Source: Ectobius pallidus (Eukaryota > Arthropoda > Insecta > Blattodea > Ectobiidae). From it: 64,000 nucleotides of DNA. The stretch lies in contig CAXKWD010000011.1 of NCBI GenBank assembly GCA_964059195.1, positions 14,606,978 to 14,670,977 on the forward strand. Reading direction: 5' to 3'. Positions 35,549-47,301 of this stretch are shown in pieces. A program made the translations under genes and the position numbers. The notes under the pieces are model-generated. The model saw nothing but the letters and a program-made list of their open reading frames with translations. It made no database searches and was not told where the DNA came from. Within the stretch, counting starts at the first letter, position 1; the number at the start of each line of letters is the position of its first letter.

Positions 35549-36103
35549 AATAAAATATGTAAAAAAATACTGAATGCACTTAAATGTAATAGTAAAATAA
35601 TAATAAGATATAAAATTACAGAAATCCTGAAGTCATGACAAGAAATCACTGTAAGTACAGTCTTGCTGCATAAATAATGTCTCAGTTTTCTTTTGGATGA
35701 GTTCAATTCATTTACTTGAATTATTTCTTATGGTAACTTATTAATAACAAGGCTATTCGTGCTCATGGGAAATTTTATATACTGAGCTCTAGGCGTATGT
35801 ATTAAATTAAATATGCAATTATGCATTTTTATTCTCCTTGTATACGTGTTTAGTTTATTATTTTCTGCAAAAAAAAGATATCGTTCTGGTATATTTTACC
35901 TTATCTTTAAAAATAATTAAATTAATTATATGTTTTCAAACCTTAACAATATTATTATTATTATTTTTTTTTTTTTTGTATAACCTTATATCATTACTCC
36001 TTGATTGATAATGAAAATGTTGCAGTACTAAGGTCTGATTACAATCTGTGTAATTACCTATAAGTAATTTAGTTATTCATTTGTTAACAAACACTCTGCA
36101 TAG
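35549..36103. other. Unannotated AT-rich stretch
   Basis: It contains short ATT and poly(T) tracts near 35950-35980 and an acceptor-like ATAG just before 36104. Confidence 0.4.
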
Positions 36104-36208
36104 GGGACTGAAGAGGAATTACAAGGAAATCAACTGGCTGTCATAAGTGAGCCCGACATACAGTATGTTGATCCAGCTACAGGATTTGGAGCAAACCAGC
36201 TCATGTAG
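36104..36208 (+). CDS. Candidate terminal coding exon, 34 residues, unknown protein
   Basis: After an acceptor-like CTCTGCATAG the frame reads GTEEELQGNQLAVISEP then DIQYVDPATGFGANQLM and stops at TAG (36206-36208). The composition (Glu, Asp, Gln, Gly, Pro) and higher G+C differ from the chance frames around it. A stop codon directly precedes the first codon, as expected at an intron boundary. AATAAA lies about 245 bases after the stop. I cannot name the protein. It might be the last exon of a gene inside the FN3 intron, a transposon gene end or a retrocopy. It is unlikely to join directly to the FN3 exon, because the second half of that domain would be missing. Confidence 0.4.
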   Translation, partial: GTEEELQGNQLAVISEPDIQYVDPATGFGANQLM

Positions 36209-36451
36209 TATTTTCTGCATGAGCAAGCATATGGGTTGTGTCTGTGTTACATGGATTGTATTAAAATCGTCATGAGAATATGACTCCAATGTTCAGGGGA
36301 GTACAGTCTAATCGCTTTTAAGAGGATCTGGTGGTCAAAATTTGAAGCTTTATTGGGATAAAGAGCTGAAATGTAGCCCTACATCAAATATTCATATTTT
36401 ACCTTAAATTCGGGACAGTGAAAATCTTATTTTGAAGAAAGTCAGGGTGTG

Positions 36452-36457
36452 AATAAA
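36452..36457 (+). terminator. Possible polyadenylation signal
   Basis: AATAAA is followed by a T-rich tract. It would fit a 3' UTR of the candidate exon at 36104-36208, but this hexamer is common by chance in AT-rich DNA. Confidence 0.3.
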
Positions 36458-36474
36458 CCTTTTTTGCAACTTTT

Positions 36475-36476
36475 AA

Positions 36477-36525
<49 letters not shown>
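36475..36525. repeat. (ATT)n microsatellite
   Basis: About 16 uninterrupted TTA/ATT units. Confidence 0.97.
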
Positions 36526-36527
<2 letters not shown>

Positions 36528-37195
36528 TTCAGACAGCAGAATATGTTATAGAAAATAAATATGTACAACAGAAGAAATCATTATTACAAAAAGAAAAATA
36601 GAAATCCATCTATATGCTATTTACTCTTTATACTTTCTTTATGAGATATTGAGTTGAATTTTTCAGCATAATAGGCCTACTCATCATTCCAATATCTTAT
36701 TTTGAGGCATGAATAATGCATTCTGAAGTATGCAAAGGCGAGAATCAATTCTTTGTTTATAATTTTCAACTTCTTAATATTAGTATTAATTAAGACAGCA
36801 TTTTAAAATATTAATCCATTCAGAGTAGAATGTCTCCATTAATACAAGTAATCATCTAGTAAAATCGTCAATGGGCTCTAGGTTTGAAACCAATGAGGAA
36901 AATTTTAGTGGAATAGCTAGTTTCTGTAACTTTTGAATAAAGGATCCTGACATTTTATAACATAAAGCAGCAATACTTGATTTTGTATGTCTCCTTTCAT
37001 AAAATGTTTGAATTAACAAATTTAACATCAGTAACAGCAAAAAGGCTAAAATAAGTTCTACAAAAATAAGAATATCCACAAATGAAGGCAAAGATACTAG
37101 CTTAATATACAAATATTAATATCTAATACATTCAGAGTGATTTAAATCTTAATATATTTTAGAATGTTTTATGTTTCTGTATTTTTAGCTAATGT

Positions 37196-37690
37196 AAATG
37201 AAAGTATCACAATGTTCCGTGTTCGATTTTAATGGATACCACAACATTGTTATAATGAAATTCTGTATTTTAATGCATATCATTATGATGTGCTACGTCA
37301 CAATATGTAATATTTTAGTCTGCGATTGGGAGTGGTTGTGAGACGAGCGCACCGAGTTGAGCAATCCTGCGAGCAGAATAAAATTGCTTTAATACGCATT
37401 CCTTTAGACAGCCGTTAACATTTATGAAATGATAATAAATATTATTGTACTTAATTAGGTGCTGACAGCTATTATTCAATTTTTCTTACACTGCTGCCAA
37501 CATAAAAACGTTTTTCACCCACCAAATATAACGACTTTTGCATTCACCGTGAGAAATTTCAAATTTAGAAGAAGGCGTAGTGAATTTTAAAATTGTAACT
37601 TTTTATAAAACTGAGTCTATTTAACATTCATATGGTAATATTTTAAATAAATAGTGTTTTCCATGTGACTGACACCATAGTTGATACCAA
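37196..37690. repeat. Dispersed repeats related to 1.05 kb and 44.6 kb
   Basis: 37210-37315 resembles 1043-1135 in block order. About 37490-37665 resembles about 44620-44810: both contain GAGAAATTT, a GGCGTA(G/A)T(G/A)AATTTTA block and AGTGTTTTCCATGT. The two matches may be halves of one longer element. Boundaries are not resolved. Confidence 0.5.
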
Positions 37691-37717
37691 TGGAGTGGCA
37701 GAAAGACATTATGAGAC

Positions 37718-37795
37718 AATGTCCAAAATCTGGTAGCCTCAACCTCCTGGAACCCTCTGGGCCTCCATGGCCTGTAAAAGGGATCACTTTTTAGA
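37718..37795 (+). mobile_element. SINE fragment, 3' end only
   Basis: ATGTCCAAAATCTGGTAGCC, then CTCAACCTCCTGGAACCCTC, then GGCCTGTAAAAGGGATCACT correspond to the 3' end of the SINE at 14306-14614 (minus strand). The tRNA-like head is absent. Confidence 0.85.
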
Positions 37796-38580
37796 CCCAA
37801 TATGACAAAGCTTAATGAGCCTAATAAACATAGTATACAAAGCTTAGAAAGGCAACATATGATCAAGATAAATAACATCAAAATGTTCCATTTATGCGAA
37901 ACTGAATATAGTATTCTAAAACATTACATTCCAATGATGTTAATAAATTTATCACAATTAATTTTAACAGAATTTATTTTAAAAATATTTCCATCCATTT
38001 ATTTGAGAACAAAAAGCAAGTTCTCTTCATTGTATAACGGGTGCGTAGAATGAATTTGATTTTCATACTAATCGCATGTCAGTAAGAGTATTTCTGAATG
38101 ACTCTATTATGTATTTTGTTGTGAAAATGGACGAAGCTTGTATAGCTGTGTTTTGCAGGCACGTATTAATGGCCTCTATTTACACACAAATACGCGTTTC
38201 CTTTCCCTAACGATAATTACCTTGTTTACGAAATTAACTAGCGGTTATTTTCAATATGAGCATCAAATTGTTCTTTTAATGCAATTTCCTCTTTGTGCTG
38301 TTATTGTTTAATGAGAATCACATAGCAGAGCATAGTTAAGTTATTAAAACAATCATGGCGATCATCAGCACATCATCCTTATTATCGTCATGATATTTAT
38401 CATAAGTGCATTATGGAAGGGGGCTTTATGTGCAGTAATTTGCTCCCACATCTAAAAGTTGTTTCGTTAAAAACAGTTAACAATGCATGGTAGAAACTCG
38501 TAATGCAGGAAACACATTACAATTCTTCAATAATTTAACAGGATTGATTTAAATTACTTTAAGAACATTACTGAGGTTAA
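37796..38580. other. Unannotated AT-rich stretch
   Basis: No supported feature. The 83-residue frame at 37802-38053 has a chance-like composition. Confidence 0.4.
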
Positions 38581-39612
38581 GAAGCTTGCATGCCACCTCT
38601 CCTAAAATTGGCTAAGCCAAAAATTTTCAAATTTGAGTTATTTTCATCTCTGTGTAGTACATATAGTCGTGTAACTGTAAACCTAATGTTAAAGGTTTTT
38701 GTGGGTTCCTTCCTTATCTACTCTTGAAAGACAATTTTCATAAATTAAGGGAATGGCGTTTCTCCAGTGAGAGTCTGGGCTAAGTCAGCTCGGAAGCATT
38801 AGTAACATGATATGCAAGGCGCAGTAATAGTCCAGTCACCAGATACTTTTACGTGGAAAAAGGTCCGATGTTAATAATTTTTTAATATGTTGTATGTGGG
38901 TATTCTGTGGTGTAGAATCCAAGTTTTCCAATTCCAGATCCCTGTGAGAACATCAGGGCATCCGAAAACCTCGAAATTGTTTTGTTTTTGTAGTTTTTTC
39001 GTTATAACTCCCAAAAAACGAGTTATAGCCTAAAACATTCCATTACAAAAGTTAAAGAGAATTAAAGTTTCTACCATTTTCATTGCTTAAACGTTTCTTA
39101 AAACCAAATACGTACCGGTACTCAGATATGGCGCTTCAAAATTTTGAAAAAATTTAAAAATATCGATAAACTGGGAAGAAACATTAAGGTGATATGTGCT
39201 CTGAAGTTAATTTTTGTAAACACTTTGAAATGTGTAAATTCTGATAAGAAGAAATAAATCAAGTTTTAAGATGAAATTTTTTCTCATTAGAAAGCCAAAC
39301 ACAAATCTCAAAATATCTCGATTCCGTTATTTCTCTCACTGGATGCCACAATTGTATGAAGTGTGATGTGTGGTGTTCCCCTGCCTCTTCTAAAGAAATT
39401 ACTCGCGGAATAGGCTACTCAAATAACAATTACTATGAAAAAATACGCTGTAGGATTGTTTATGGAATAACAATAACCTGACTTAAGAGGGAAATCAAAT
39501 AAAAATTACATATCTGACTTCTAATCCGCCCACCCGGTTTCAGTTCCCGGCAATGTTGTATTTTTAAAATCTGACCTGAAGGCTGAGTTTAGGAGAGGTG
39601 GTGTACAGCTTC
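38581..39612. mobile_element. 1-kb inverted-repeat element flanked by TAA
   Basis: The left end, GAAGCTTGCATGCCACCTCT onward (38581-38608), and the reverse complement of 39585-39612 share GAAGCT and CCACCTCTCCTAAA with a small length difference between. TAA lies on both sides (38578-38580 and 39613-39615). Three-base TWA duplications suggest a non-autonomous PIF/Harbinger element. No transposase is encoded. Confidence 0.6.
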
Positions 39613-39615
39613 TAA

Positions 39616-40000
39616 TCGCTAGTCTGTGCGTATATCACTGTAGATTCGTCCGTCGGATGTGGACGTGAAGACAGGTGGTCCCCTTGGTGTCTTTCGAATA
39701 GGCTAATGCTGGCACCGGGATTCCCCCACCTTCCTGATATCATCACCATTACTCATACCCTACACTACACAAACATCTCTACCTGTACTCAGCTCATCAC
39801 ACTTTACACTCCTTTCATTTCACCGTGTAATGTGGTCCACCCAGCTGACGCATAACTCGATAAATTCGTCACACTGTTTCCAGCTATTCGCAGTGCAGAT
39901 TTCAGATGCATCAGGACAACAAGATGTGCAATGGATACACACACATGATTCTTCTACTGTGTCTGCTGGACGAAAAATGTCTGTCCGTCTGTCTGTACGC
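39616..40000. other. SINE-like or unannotated stretch
   Basis: GATTCGTCCGTCGGATGTGG near 39645 and GGCACCGGGATTCCCCCACC near 39710 look like a SINE body, but I cannot define its ends. The opposite-strand frames at 39820-40036 overlap and are probably chance. A short CTGTCCGTCTGTCTGTACGC leads into the tandem repeat that follows. Confidence 0.35.
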
Positions 40001-40432
40001 GCCACAACTCAAATACGCTTTATCGGATTTTCATGAAACTTGGTATACGCATTTATAATGTCCATGGGAAGAACTCTGTTGTTATTGAACAAAATCGGTT
40101 CACCGGTACCGGCGTCAAACCCAATTTTGTGTGGTTTTATTTAAAAGCGCCATAACTCAAATACGCTTTATCGGATTTTCATGAAACTTGGTATACACAT
40201 TTATAATGTCCATGGGAAGACGTCTATTGATATTGGACCAAATCGGTTGGCCGGTACCGGAATAATTCCCAATTTAGTGCGTTTTTATGGTATTATATAA
40301 CAAAAAGCCCCATAACTCAAATATGCTTTATCGGATTTTCATGAAACTTGGTATACGCTTTTATAACATCAATGGCAAAAAGCCTATTAATTTTGGACCT
40401 AATCGGTTTACCGGTACCAGAGTAACGATTAA
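40001..40432. repeat. Three-copy tandem repeat with core CATAACTCAAATACG
   Basis: Copies start near 40001, 40149 and 40309. Each has (C)ATAACTCAAATACGCTTT, ATCGGATTTTCATGAAACTT, GGTATACGC-like, then an AATCGGTT and CCGGTACCGG block. Conservation is highest in the first 60 bases of each unit. Similar 'ACTCAAAAACGCTTNNNCGGATTTTCATGAAACTTGG' sequences are widespread in animal genomes. Confidence 0.93.
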
Positions 40433-40508
40433 TTAAAGGTCACATGTTTTTAAATTTTTGTCCACCAGTATAATTTGACAGTTAACACTACTTCTTCCCT
40501 TATGCTTA

Positions 40509-41972
40509 GCTTTCGACACTGTGGATAGAAATGCACTCTGGTATAAACTATGGATGAAAGGATTGTCGGGTAAAATGCTTAGAGCCTTGCAAGCAATATA
40601 TAGGAATGTGGAATTTTGTGTCAAGTACGACACAGACAGAGTATCTGAGAGCGTCGTCAGTCACCGAGGTGTAAAGCAGGGCTGCATACTCTCCCCTTTA
40701 CTCTTTAATCTGTTTATTGATGATATAGTGGATGTTATGCAAGGAGAAAACATGGACGCACCAATTATGGAGGAAGTAGCTATCCCAGTATTGTTGTACG
40801 CAGACGATTTGACTTTATGCTCTAGAACGATAAACGGCTTACAGAGAGGACTGGACAAGCTTGAAATATACGCAAAGGAATGGGGAATGACGGTGAATAT
40901 AGAGAAGACTAAGACTATGACTTTCAAGAACGGCTGTGTCTACAGCAAACTAGAGACTTGGACATATAATGGAAGGACGCTTGACAATGTGAAAAGTTTT
41001 GTGTACTTGGGTGTGACAATGACGATGAACGGGAAGTGGAATAAGCATATCGATGTGACGAAACACAGGGGTAGGGTAAAAGCTATGGAGACGCTGAAGA
41101 TACGCAACAAAATTCCGGAAATCTCTCTCAACTTGTTAGATACGGTGTATAATGCAGTAGTCAAATCAACAATTACATACGGGGCAGAGATTTGGGGGTG
41201 GGAACGAACAGAAAAACTTAACCAAGTGCAAAGTGGTTTCTTGAAACAGATAGTGGGGGTGGGGAAAGGAACGGCTAATAGTGGCATTCTAAGGGAATTT
41301 GGGAGCCACAGGGTATCAATAGATTGCAGGATAAAGGCACTCAAATACTACCTGAAGATTATGCATGGAGAGCAATCTCTTATCAGGGCAATATGTTATA
41401 GGGAACAGCTGAAGTTGAGAGGCCAAATAACGTGGGCGGGAAGAATACGCAGAGGCTTGGAAGAAATAGGCATGGGATTTATAAACGAAAGAGGCAGGAG
41501 GAACAAACGAAATGTTTGGCGGAAAGTCAGGAATCGTCTAAGAGATATTGACAGGCAAATAACGGAAGGGGAATGTAGGAACAAGGTTGCTCTGGAGATC
41601 CAATCAATGATTAAAACCAACTGGGGAACAGAAAGATATCTATATGAGGGGAGCGCTGAAAGCAGGACGGGTTTAGCCTGGTTTCGTCTAGGAGCCTGGA
41701 AATCGCTGAAACGCGTCAATGCAGAAGGAACCAGAATATGTCCACTATGTGACAAGGATGAGACAGCACAGCATATTCTCTCGGAATGTGAAGTCACTGA
41801 GATACTAAGGCAACGATATCTGCCAGACTCTTTTGTTGTCTCTAGAAGAGGTCATATGGCCATATTCGAGCTGTTGAGTGACACAACATTTTCTGAAGGG
41901 GTGGGTAAATTCATGTCTAAAGTCCGACAGCTCAGGGTGGAAAAGGATGGGAGGGAGGGGCAGGGGGAATAA
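40509..41972 (+). CDS. LINE reverse transcriptase, C-terminal 487 residues, open frame
   Basis: The frame starts directly at the truncation point with AFDTVDRNALWYKLW (motif A with its Asp), then GVKQGCILSPLLFNLFIDD (motif B), then LLYADDLTLCS with the YADD catalytic pair, then EKTKTMTF and FVYLGVTM. The C-terminal part contains TITYGAEIWGWE and a Cys/His motif CPLCDKDETAQHILSEC typical of non-LTR retrotransposon ends. No stop or frameshift occurs before TAA. There is no start codon or endonuclease, because the 5' part was lost on insertion, so no protein is expected to be made from it. Clade assignment is open. Opposite-strand frames of 88-134 residues are shadows of this one. Confidence 0.93.
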   Translation, partial: AFDTVDRNALWYKLWMKGLSGKMLRALQAIYRNVEFCVKYDTDRVSESVVSHRGVKQGCILSPLLFNLFIDDIVDVMQGENMDAPIMEEVAIPVLLYADDLTLCSRTINGLQRGLDKLEIYAKEWGMTVNIEKTKTMTFKNGCVYSKLETWTYNGRTLDNVKSFVYLGVTMTMNGKWNKHIDVTKHRGRVKAMETLKIRNKIPEISLNLLDTVYNAVVKSTITYGAEIWGWERTEKLNQVQSGFLKQIVGVGKGTANSGILREFGSHRVSIDCRIKALKYYLKIMHGEQSLIRAICYREQLKLRGQITWAGRIRRGLEEIGMGFINERGRRNKRNVWRKVRNRLRDIDRQITEGECRNKVALEIQSMIKTNWGTERYLYEGSAESRTGLAWFRLGAWKSLKRVNAEGTRICPLCDKDETAQHILSECEVTEILRQRYLPDSFVVSRRGHMAIFELLSDTTFSEGVGKFMSKVRQLRVEKDGREGQGE

Positions 41973-42272
41973 TCTTTTTCTATGTATTATTATGTGTTAT
42001 ATTGTATTACTATTGTATTATTATTGTATTATTATTGTCATATACAACTTTTTGTCTTCTTTGTTTTCTTCATCTTTATATAGCATTATTATATAAGTTA
42101 TAGTATTATATTGTTTTGTATTATTGTTACTTTCTCTTCTTTTGTTTGTTTTTGTCTTGTGCATAGTAAAAGCACGAACGGCCGTCTAGGCCCGTGCGTT
42201 GGATTTATTCTATGGATAATGTATCTAACATGTATATAAGAATAAAGATGCACCTTACCATACCATACCATA
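40509..42272 (+). mobile_element. 5'-truncated LINE with 12-bp target duplication
   Basis: CCCTTATGCTTA at 40497-40508 and again at 42273-42284 defines an insertion of 1764 bp. The element begins within reverse transcriptase motif A and runs to a 3' UTR and a short (CCATA)n tail (about 42256-42272). The 3' UTR has ATT/TATT-rich tracts. The exact duplication and intact frame point to a recent event. Confidence 0.95.
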
Positions 42273-42304
42273 CCCTTATGCTTATCAAACGACACCGTCA
42301 AACT

Positions 42305-42420
42305 GACAGAGTTGGCCAAGTGGTAACGCCTTGGACTCGTATTCTGGAGGTTCCCGGATCAAATCCCGGTGCCGGCCGATTTGACATGGATTTTTTTAAA
42401 TTTCATTTTATTTTTCATTT
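42305..42420 (+). mobile_element. tRNA-derived SINE head
   Basis: Box A-like TTGGCCAAGTGGTAACGC and box B-like GGATCAAATCCC are spaced as in a tRNA. The left and right ends do not pair into an acceptor stem, so a SINE is more likely than a tRNA gene. A T-rich body follows. It lies 20 bases after the LINE target duplication. Confidence 0.7.
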
Positions 42421-45400
42421 TTATGTGAGTGCGCGATTGTCAAGGTATCTCAAATCTGTAGTTCTGCTGACGCTGGTCGATTTTAATCTGATTAGAAAAA
42501 CTTATTTTCTGCATATTATAATTGCAATTATAATTGATTCAACAAAAACATACTGGCACTTTGTTATATCAGTTTACCTGATTTTATTTATTGTATACAG
42601 AAGTAGCCTAGGTTAGTGAATAGCTGATTGTGAAGTCGAAAATTTAAATAGATCCATTTACTTAACCTGTTGATATTAACTTCTACTCAGGTTTGTAATA
42701 CTATCTTTCACTACTAACCTATTTTTTTTACTTCTAATGCTAGCTTACAAGATACAGTTAAGCAGTTCTGTGGCAGGTCTGGGTGACGCTGTCAGTATGA
42801 TATTGACTATCTGTCGCCTAGTATTCGGGTTATAAACCGACCCAGATCATTAACCTTTTTATTACCATGATATCTTTATTACATTGAGTACTACTGGGGT
42901 CATAAAGAGCCCAAGTAATTTACATGGGATATAGTGGTAGTATTGAAATTTTTAAATGGACTGACGTAAGAACTTACAATTTTACCATGAGTATTCCACT
43001 CATACGACCCGTGTTTGATATTGACCAATAACGTTGAGCAATTCCTCGGATATAGACCAATCACGGCAGTTTATCTTACAATATTCTTCTAGGAATCGCG
43101 AGGATGGCATTTTATCGGATAAAACCGTGTGCTCGTTACTGGACACGTAAGCATCAGTGTGCAGTGATTAATATGTCACATGTGCCATTAAACAGCACGA
43201 AAACAGATTATTTTATACAACATAACTTGTTTTGAAATTGAAATAATATAAAAGTACATTGATTAAAAACACAATTTCGATTTGGTGCAAGCCAGTTCGT
43301 GTGCTTTTATTCTGTTCTGCTGTTAGCTTACCTGAATGAAGTTAACTATGTCTTACATGCACCATTGGTAGCCCTGGTTAAAAGATGGTAACTCGAATCG
43401 ATTCATGGATGGTTGATTCATAGTATGCCGTGATGTCCCAGGTGTTAGTTTTGTTTTTATATAACAAAGCACGAAAGTAGTTAGTATTTGTATAATCCGA
43501 ACGTTACATTTTTTTTTTCATGGAATAGTCGTAATACATCCAACTCGGGTTGACGATTTTTATCAGATAAATTCGCTCCTACTGCGCAGTCACGAGTCTT
43601 TGGATAAAGTCGTAAACTTTCGTGGGATTACCTATGAATACAGGACAAGTATGTATATAAACATTTTTACATTATGTTAAATTCAAAGAAAAATCATTAA
43701 AAAAATTAAATGGGGTCTTATTGACTCATTGGTACTCATTGCAAAAGAAACGAATACATTTTGATGTGTTGAAAATATAATAATTAATAAAAGGTCATTG
43801 GATACAGTTGACTCAGAGGGATAAAGTCATGAATTTTGAAAACTATAGCTTTAAAACCATAGGAGGTATTTATTTAAGAAGTCCTTTTGGGGTCATATTG
43901 ACGCCAACTGTTTTAGGAAGGTTAACACATATCTGTGCATAAGTGATATTGCCATGTCTGTATATATATATATATACATACAGGCTAGTTAAATACTCGA
44001 CAAAATTTCGACTCACTGGCGATGCTCACAGACCTATGTAGCAGTACACCCGAGGCTTTGGATAGCCATCAATATCTGTGCTTCCACTTGTTCAAATATG
44101 TTATCTAGTTGTCAAATAATATGTTGAAGAGCTTAATGAATTTATCTCCTAATATCCATGCATAAATAGACACAAAAACAGCATATTTCACACTATGAAT
44201 CCACCAAAATATAACAGAAATGAATACAAACATGACATATTTGACATATTTGATTATAGGCTCATAGCATGACGTCCAGGTGGTAAAGGCGGTAAAAGAG
44301 AGATTTTATAATACGAGCAAAATAAATTAATTTCCCCAAGTTTATCATACGATATTTTTTAGAGAGTCCTTAATATTTGTTGAATAATAATAAATATTAT
44401 ATTTATTCTAATGAATTACGCACCGTGAAGTAATATTGGGGATAGATCTTCTTCTTTTGTCTTCAATCCTTGGATTTGTTTGCAGCGATTCTCCATCCTG
44501 ATCTTCTTTCGGCCTTCCTTTTTAATTCTTCATACGTTTTACAGTTCATGTCATCCTAAATTTTCTCTTCCTTTGCTATTCTTGCCATGTAGTTATTTAT
44601 TTCCTTGTTAGCGGATGCCAACGTAAGGAATGGAATCGACTTTCAACTACGAAGTATGGCGATTTTTGCGTCCACTTTGAGAAATTTAACAATTAATTAG
44701 GCGTAATAAATTTTAACATTTTCAAATTTTATCAAACCGTGTTTAATTAATAATTATACACAAATAAAAGAGTGTTTTCCATGTCATTGAAAACGAAGTT
44801 TGTAACAGTGGCATGGCATAAATATTATGTAGTACTAGTGGGATAGTGTGCAAAATTATCTTCTACTTTTAATTCAAGCTGTCTAAAAAGACTTGTAAAA
44901 CTGTTTCTGCTTTTCACCTTACTGGAACTTCTAGGAGGAGTTTACGCTTGTATAGAAGATAAATTTCCTTCTGAACACTGTAACATAAATCACTTGTGCA
45001 AGATAAAACTGAAAGTATTTACTATATACACCATCCTTTCCTTTGTAATAGTAACTAATAGCATGTGTTCGTCGGATTCTATTTCATAAAGAGCAGAGAT
45101 ATATTATACATAGTGTTTTAGGGTGTGTAGCCATGTGCTTTAATAGATTCTGGGTAAATTTAAGTGTTATTGAGTAGGCGCCTAGAGATTTTTTGTAGAA
45201 TTTCCTGCATTGTGATAAACCTGAGAACACGCGCTTCTTTAATATGAACATCTATTGACAGTGCAAAAGTAATATGATATTATGTCAATCAGTACGGTTT
45301 TTCCTAACACAGCATGAAGAATTTCTCTCGCTCACTCCCTCTATCGTATTCCTTTAAAGCAATTGAATTTCAGACGATACCACCCAGCGAGATTCTTTTC

Positions 45401-46959
45401 ACTAAAGGTGCAAATCGTTTTTGAAATGTATAATAATAATCGACCGTACCGAATGAAGTCTGGAGAGGGGTAAATGTAAGACATTTTTCAAGAGGTTGTG
45501 TACAGCTAAATTTAGCACAGTATTTGTATTGATTGATTGATATTAGCAGAATCTTTATCTGCTATAAGAATGAGAATATGTGTCGTGATGTCCCAGCTAT
45601 TTAGCAATTAGCAAAACACAACACAGAAACGCCATTTTGCCAGGCATAAATTTAATGAATGATTAAGTACATTTCTTGATGCACTAGTATTGCTTACTTG
45701 ACGAAGCATATGATAAAGAAGTGTAGAACGTGTAGGATATATTATCCACACAAAGAGTAGAATGAATGTTGATGTTCAGACTATATCACGATAATCCGAA
45801 GCACCAAAGAACATGAACCCTTTCATGTCTGAGTAATGAATTGTTGATAAGAAGAAGGAAGTCAAGTCATTGAGCTATATGAAATGCATATAAACTGCTC
45901 AAGAAATGTATCCTGAAGACTGGATACAAAAAATAATAATCAAATATGAATAATAACAGACAATGAATAGGGATAATAGCTTGCAAGATAGAAAATGTAT
46001 ATTATTTAAATAATAATTTGAGTCATGTTGACTTCAGAAACAGGAAGTGACAGAGAAAGATATCCGTAGCCAACATGATAGGCTTAAATATGAATAATAT
46101 TCTTTAAAACTTCAAATATTAAGAAATAGAACATAATGAGCAATATTTACTAATTGTAAATAATAAATCTAATGTTGTAAGTAAATGAATAAAGAATGTA
46201 ATGCAATAACCTAAAAATCTAAACTTATAATAATAAAACTAGAGAAAAATGATGAATAGCATATACTGCTGTCATGTTGGCAGCAAAATAACTAAACTTG
46301 TACATAGTTTAAAGCTATGATTGAACATAATAATAATAATAATAATAATGCCCCATTTTCCGCAAAGTTAAGGCAAAATAGGTTTAATGTAGAACGTATT
46401 CTTAATACACTTGCAAATATTCAATAAATACAGTATTAATAACGTAAAGTAACTAGTAATAATAGGCCTAATTTATTGTTTCGTTCTTAAATCAGAACAA
46501 AGAAGAATACACACTGGAAACGTGTAACTTTTCACAAATTGAATTAGCTTGTTATGCGTAGATACACACATGAACTTTGAGTTAAGATAAAATTGTCATT
46601 ACAACAAATCTTGTTGGTTACTATAAATAAAAACGAATGGCATTGAAACAAAATATGTTGATTATTATATTGTTTAACGGTGAATTTATCTAGTTTTGAT
46701 GAATGGCATAATAAAAATGGTTTGTGTTAGTCATGAACACGGAATTAGATATATATAAAACAGCTGAAACACACAAACCTGTTTATACGCAAAACGCATA
46801 ATATAATGCAAAATTCTGAGCTGAATGACAAAGACGCTTTTTATGTCTAATGGTGCAGTATTAAATAACTTTGACCTACAAATCTGTAACCTCTAATATT
46901 TGTGTTCGTTTTATCTATAACGATCATGTCTCAAAATATTTCAAACAACTGTCTTGGCT
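42421..46959. other. Long unannotated AT-rich stretch
   Basis: A degenerate tRNA-like or SINE-like segment may lie at 42775-42855 (GGGTGACGCTGTCAGTATG). The dispersed repeat near 44620-44810 matches 37490-37665. Short (TA)n and (AAT)n tracts occur near 43965 and 46330. No exon was recognised. Confidence 0.4.
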
Positions 46960-46969
46960 TCGATTGCAA

Positions 46970-47175
46970 TTTTTCTGGTGGCACACTGGCCCTGGGGTCG
47001 ACTCAGCCTCTAACAGAAATGAGTACCAGGAGCAATCCTGGGGTAAAGGCGGCCGGTGCGTAAGGCTGACAACCTTACCACCTTCATGGGCAAATGTCTA
47101 AAAAAAATCTAGGAGCCTCAACCTCCTGGAACCCTCTGGGTCTCTATGGCCTGTATCTGTATACGGAACATTTTA
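46970..47175 (+). mobile_element. 5'-truncated SINE, family of 14.3 kb
   Basis: GGGGTCGACTCAGCCTC, then GTGCGTAAGGCTGACAACC, then CCTCAACCTCCTGGAACCCT and GGCCTGTAT match the minus-strand SINE at 14306-14614. The tRNA-like head is missing. It ends just before an (ACT)n tract. Confidence 0.85.
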
Positions 47176-47186
47176 CTATACTTTTA

Positions 47187-47192
47187 CTACTG

Positions 47193-47223
<31 letters not shown>

Positions 47224-47229
47224 TACTAG

Positions 47230-47281
<52 letters not shown>

Positions 47282-47301
47282 GCTACTACTACTACTACTA
47301 A
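47187..47301. repeat. (ACT)n microsatellite
   Basis: Over 100 bases of ACT units directly after the SINE, possibly grown from its tail. It produces a poly-Leu frame that is not a gene. Confidence 0.97.

Noticed and set aside
40661..41797. Minus-strand frames of 88-134 residues
   Set aside because: They are shadows of the LINE reverse transcriptase frame on the + strand.
40509..41972. A host gene with reverse transcriptase domain
   Set aside because: Exact target duplications and a 3' repeat tail show it is a LINE insertion.
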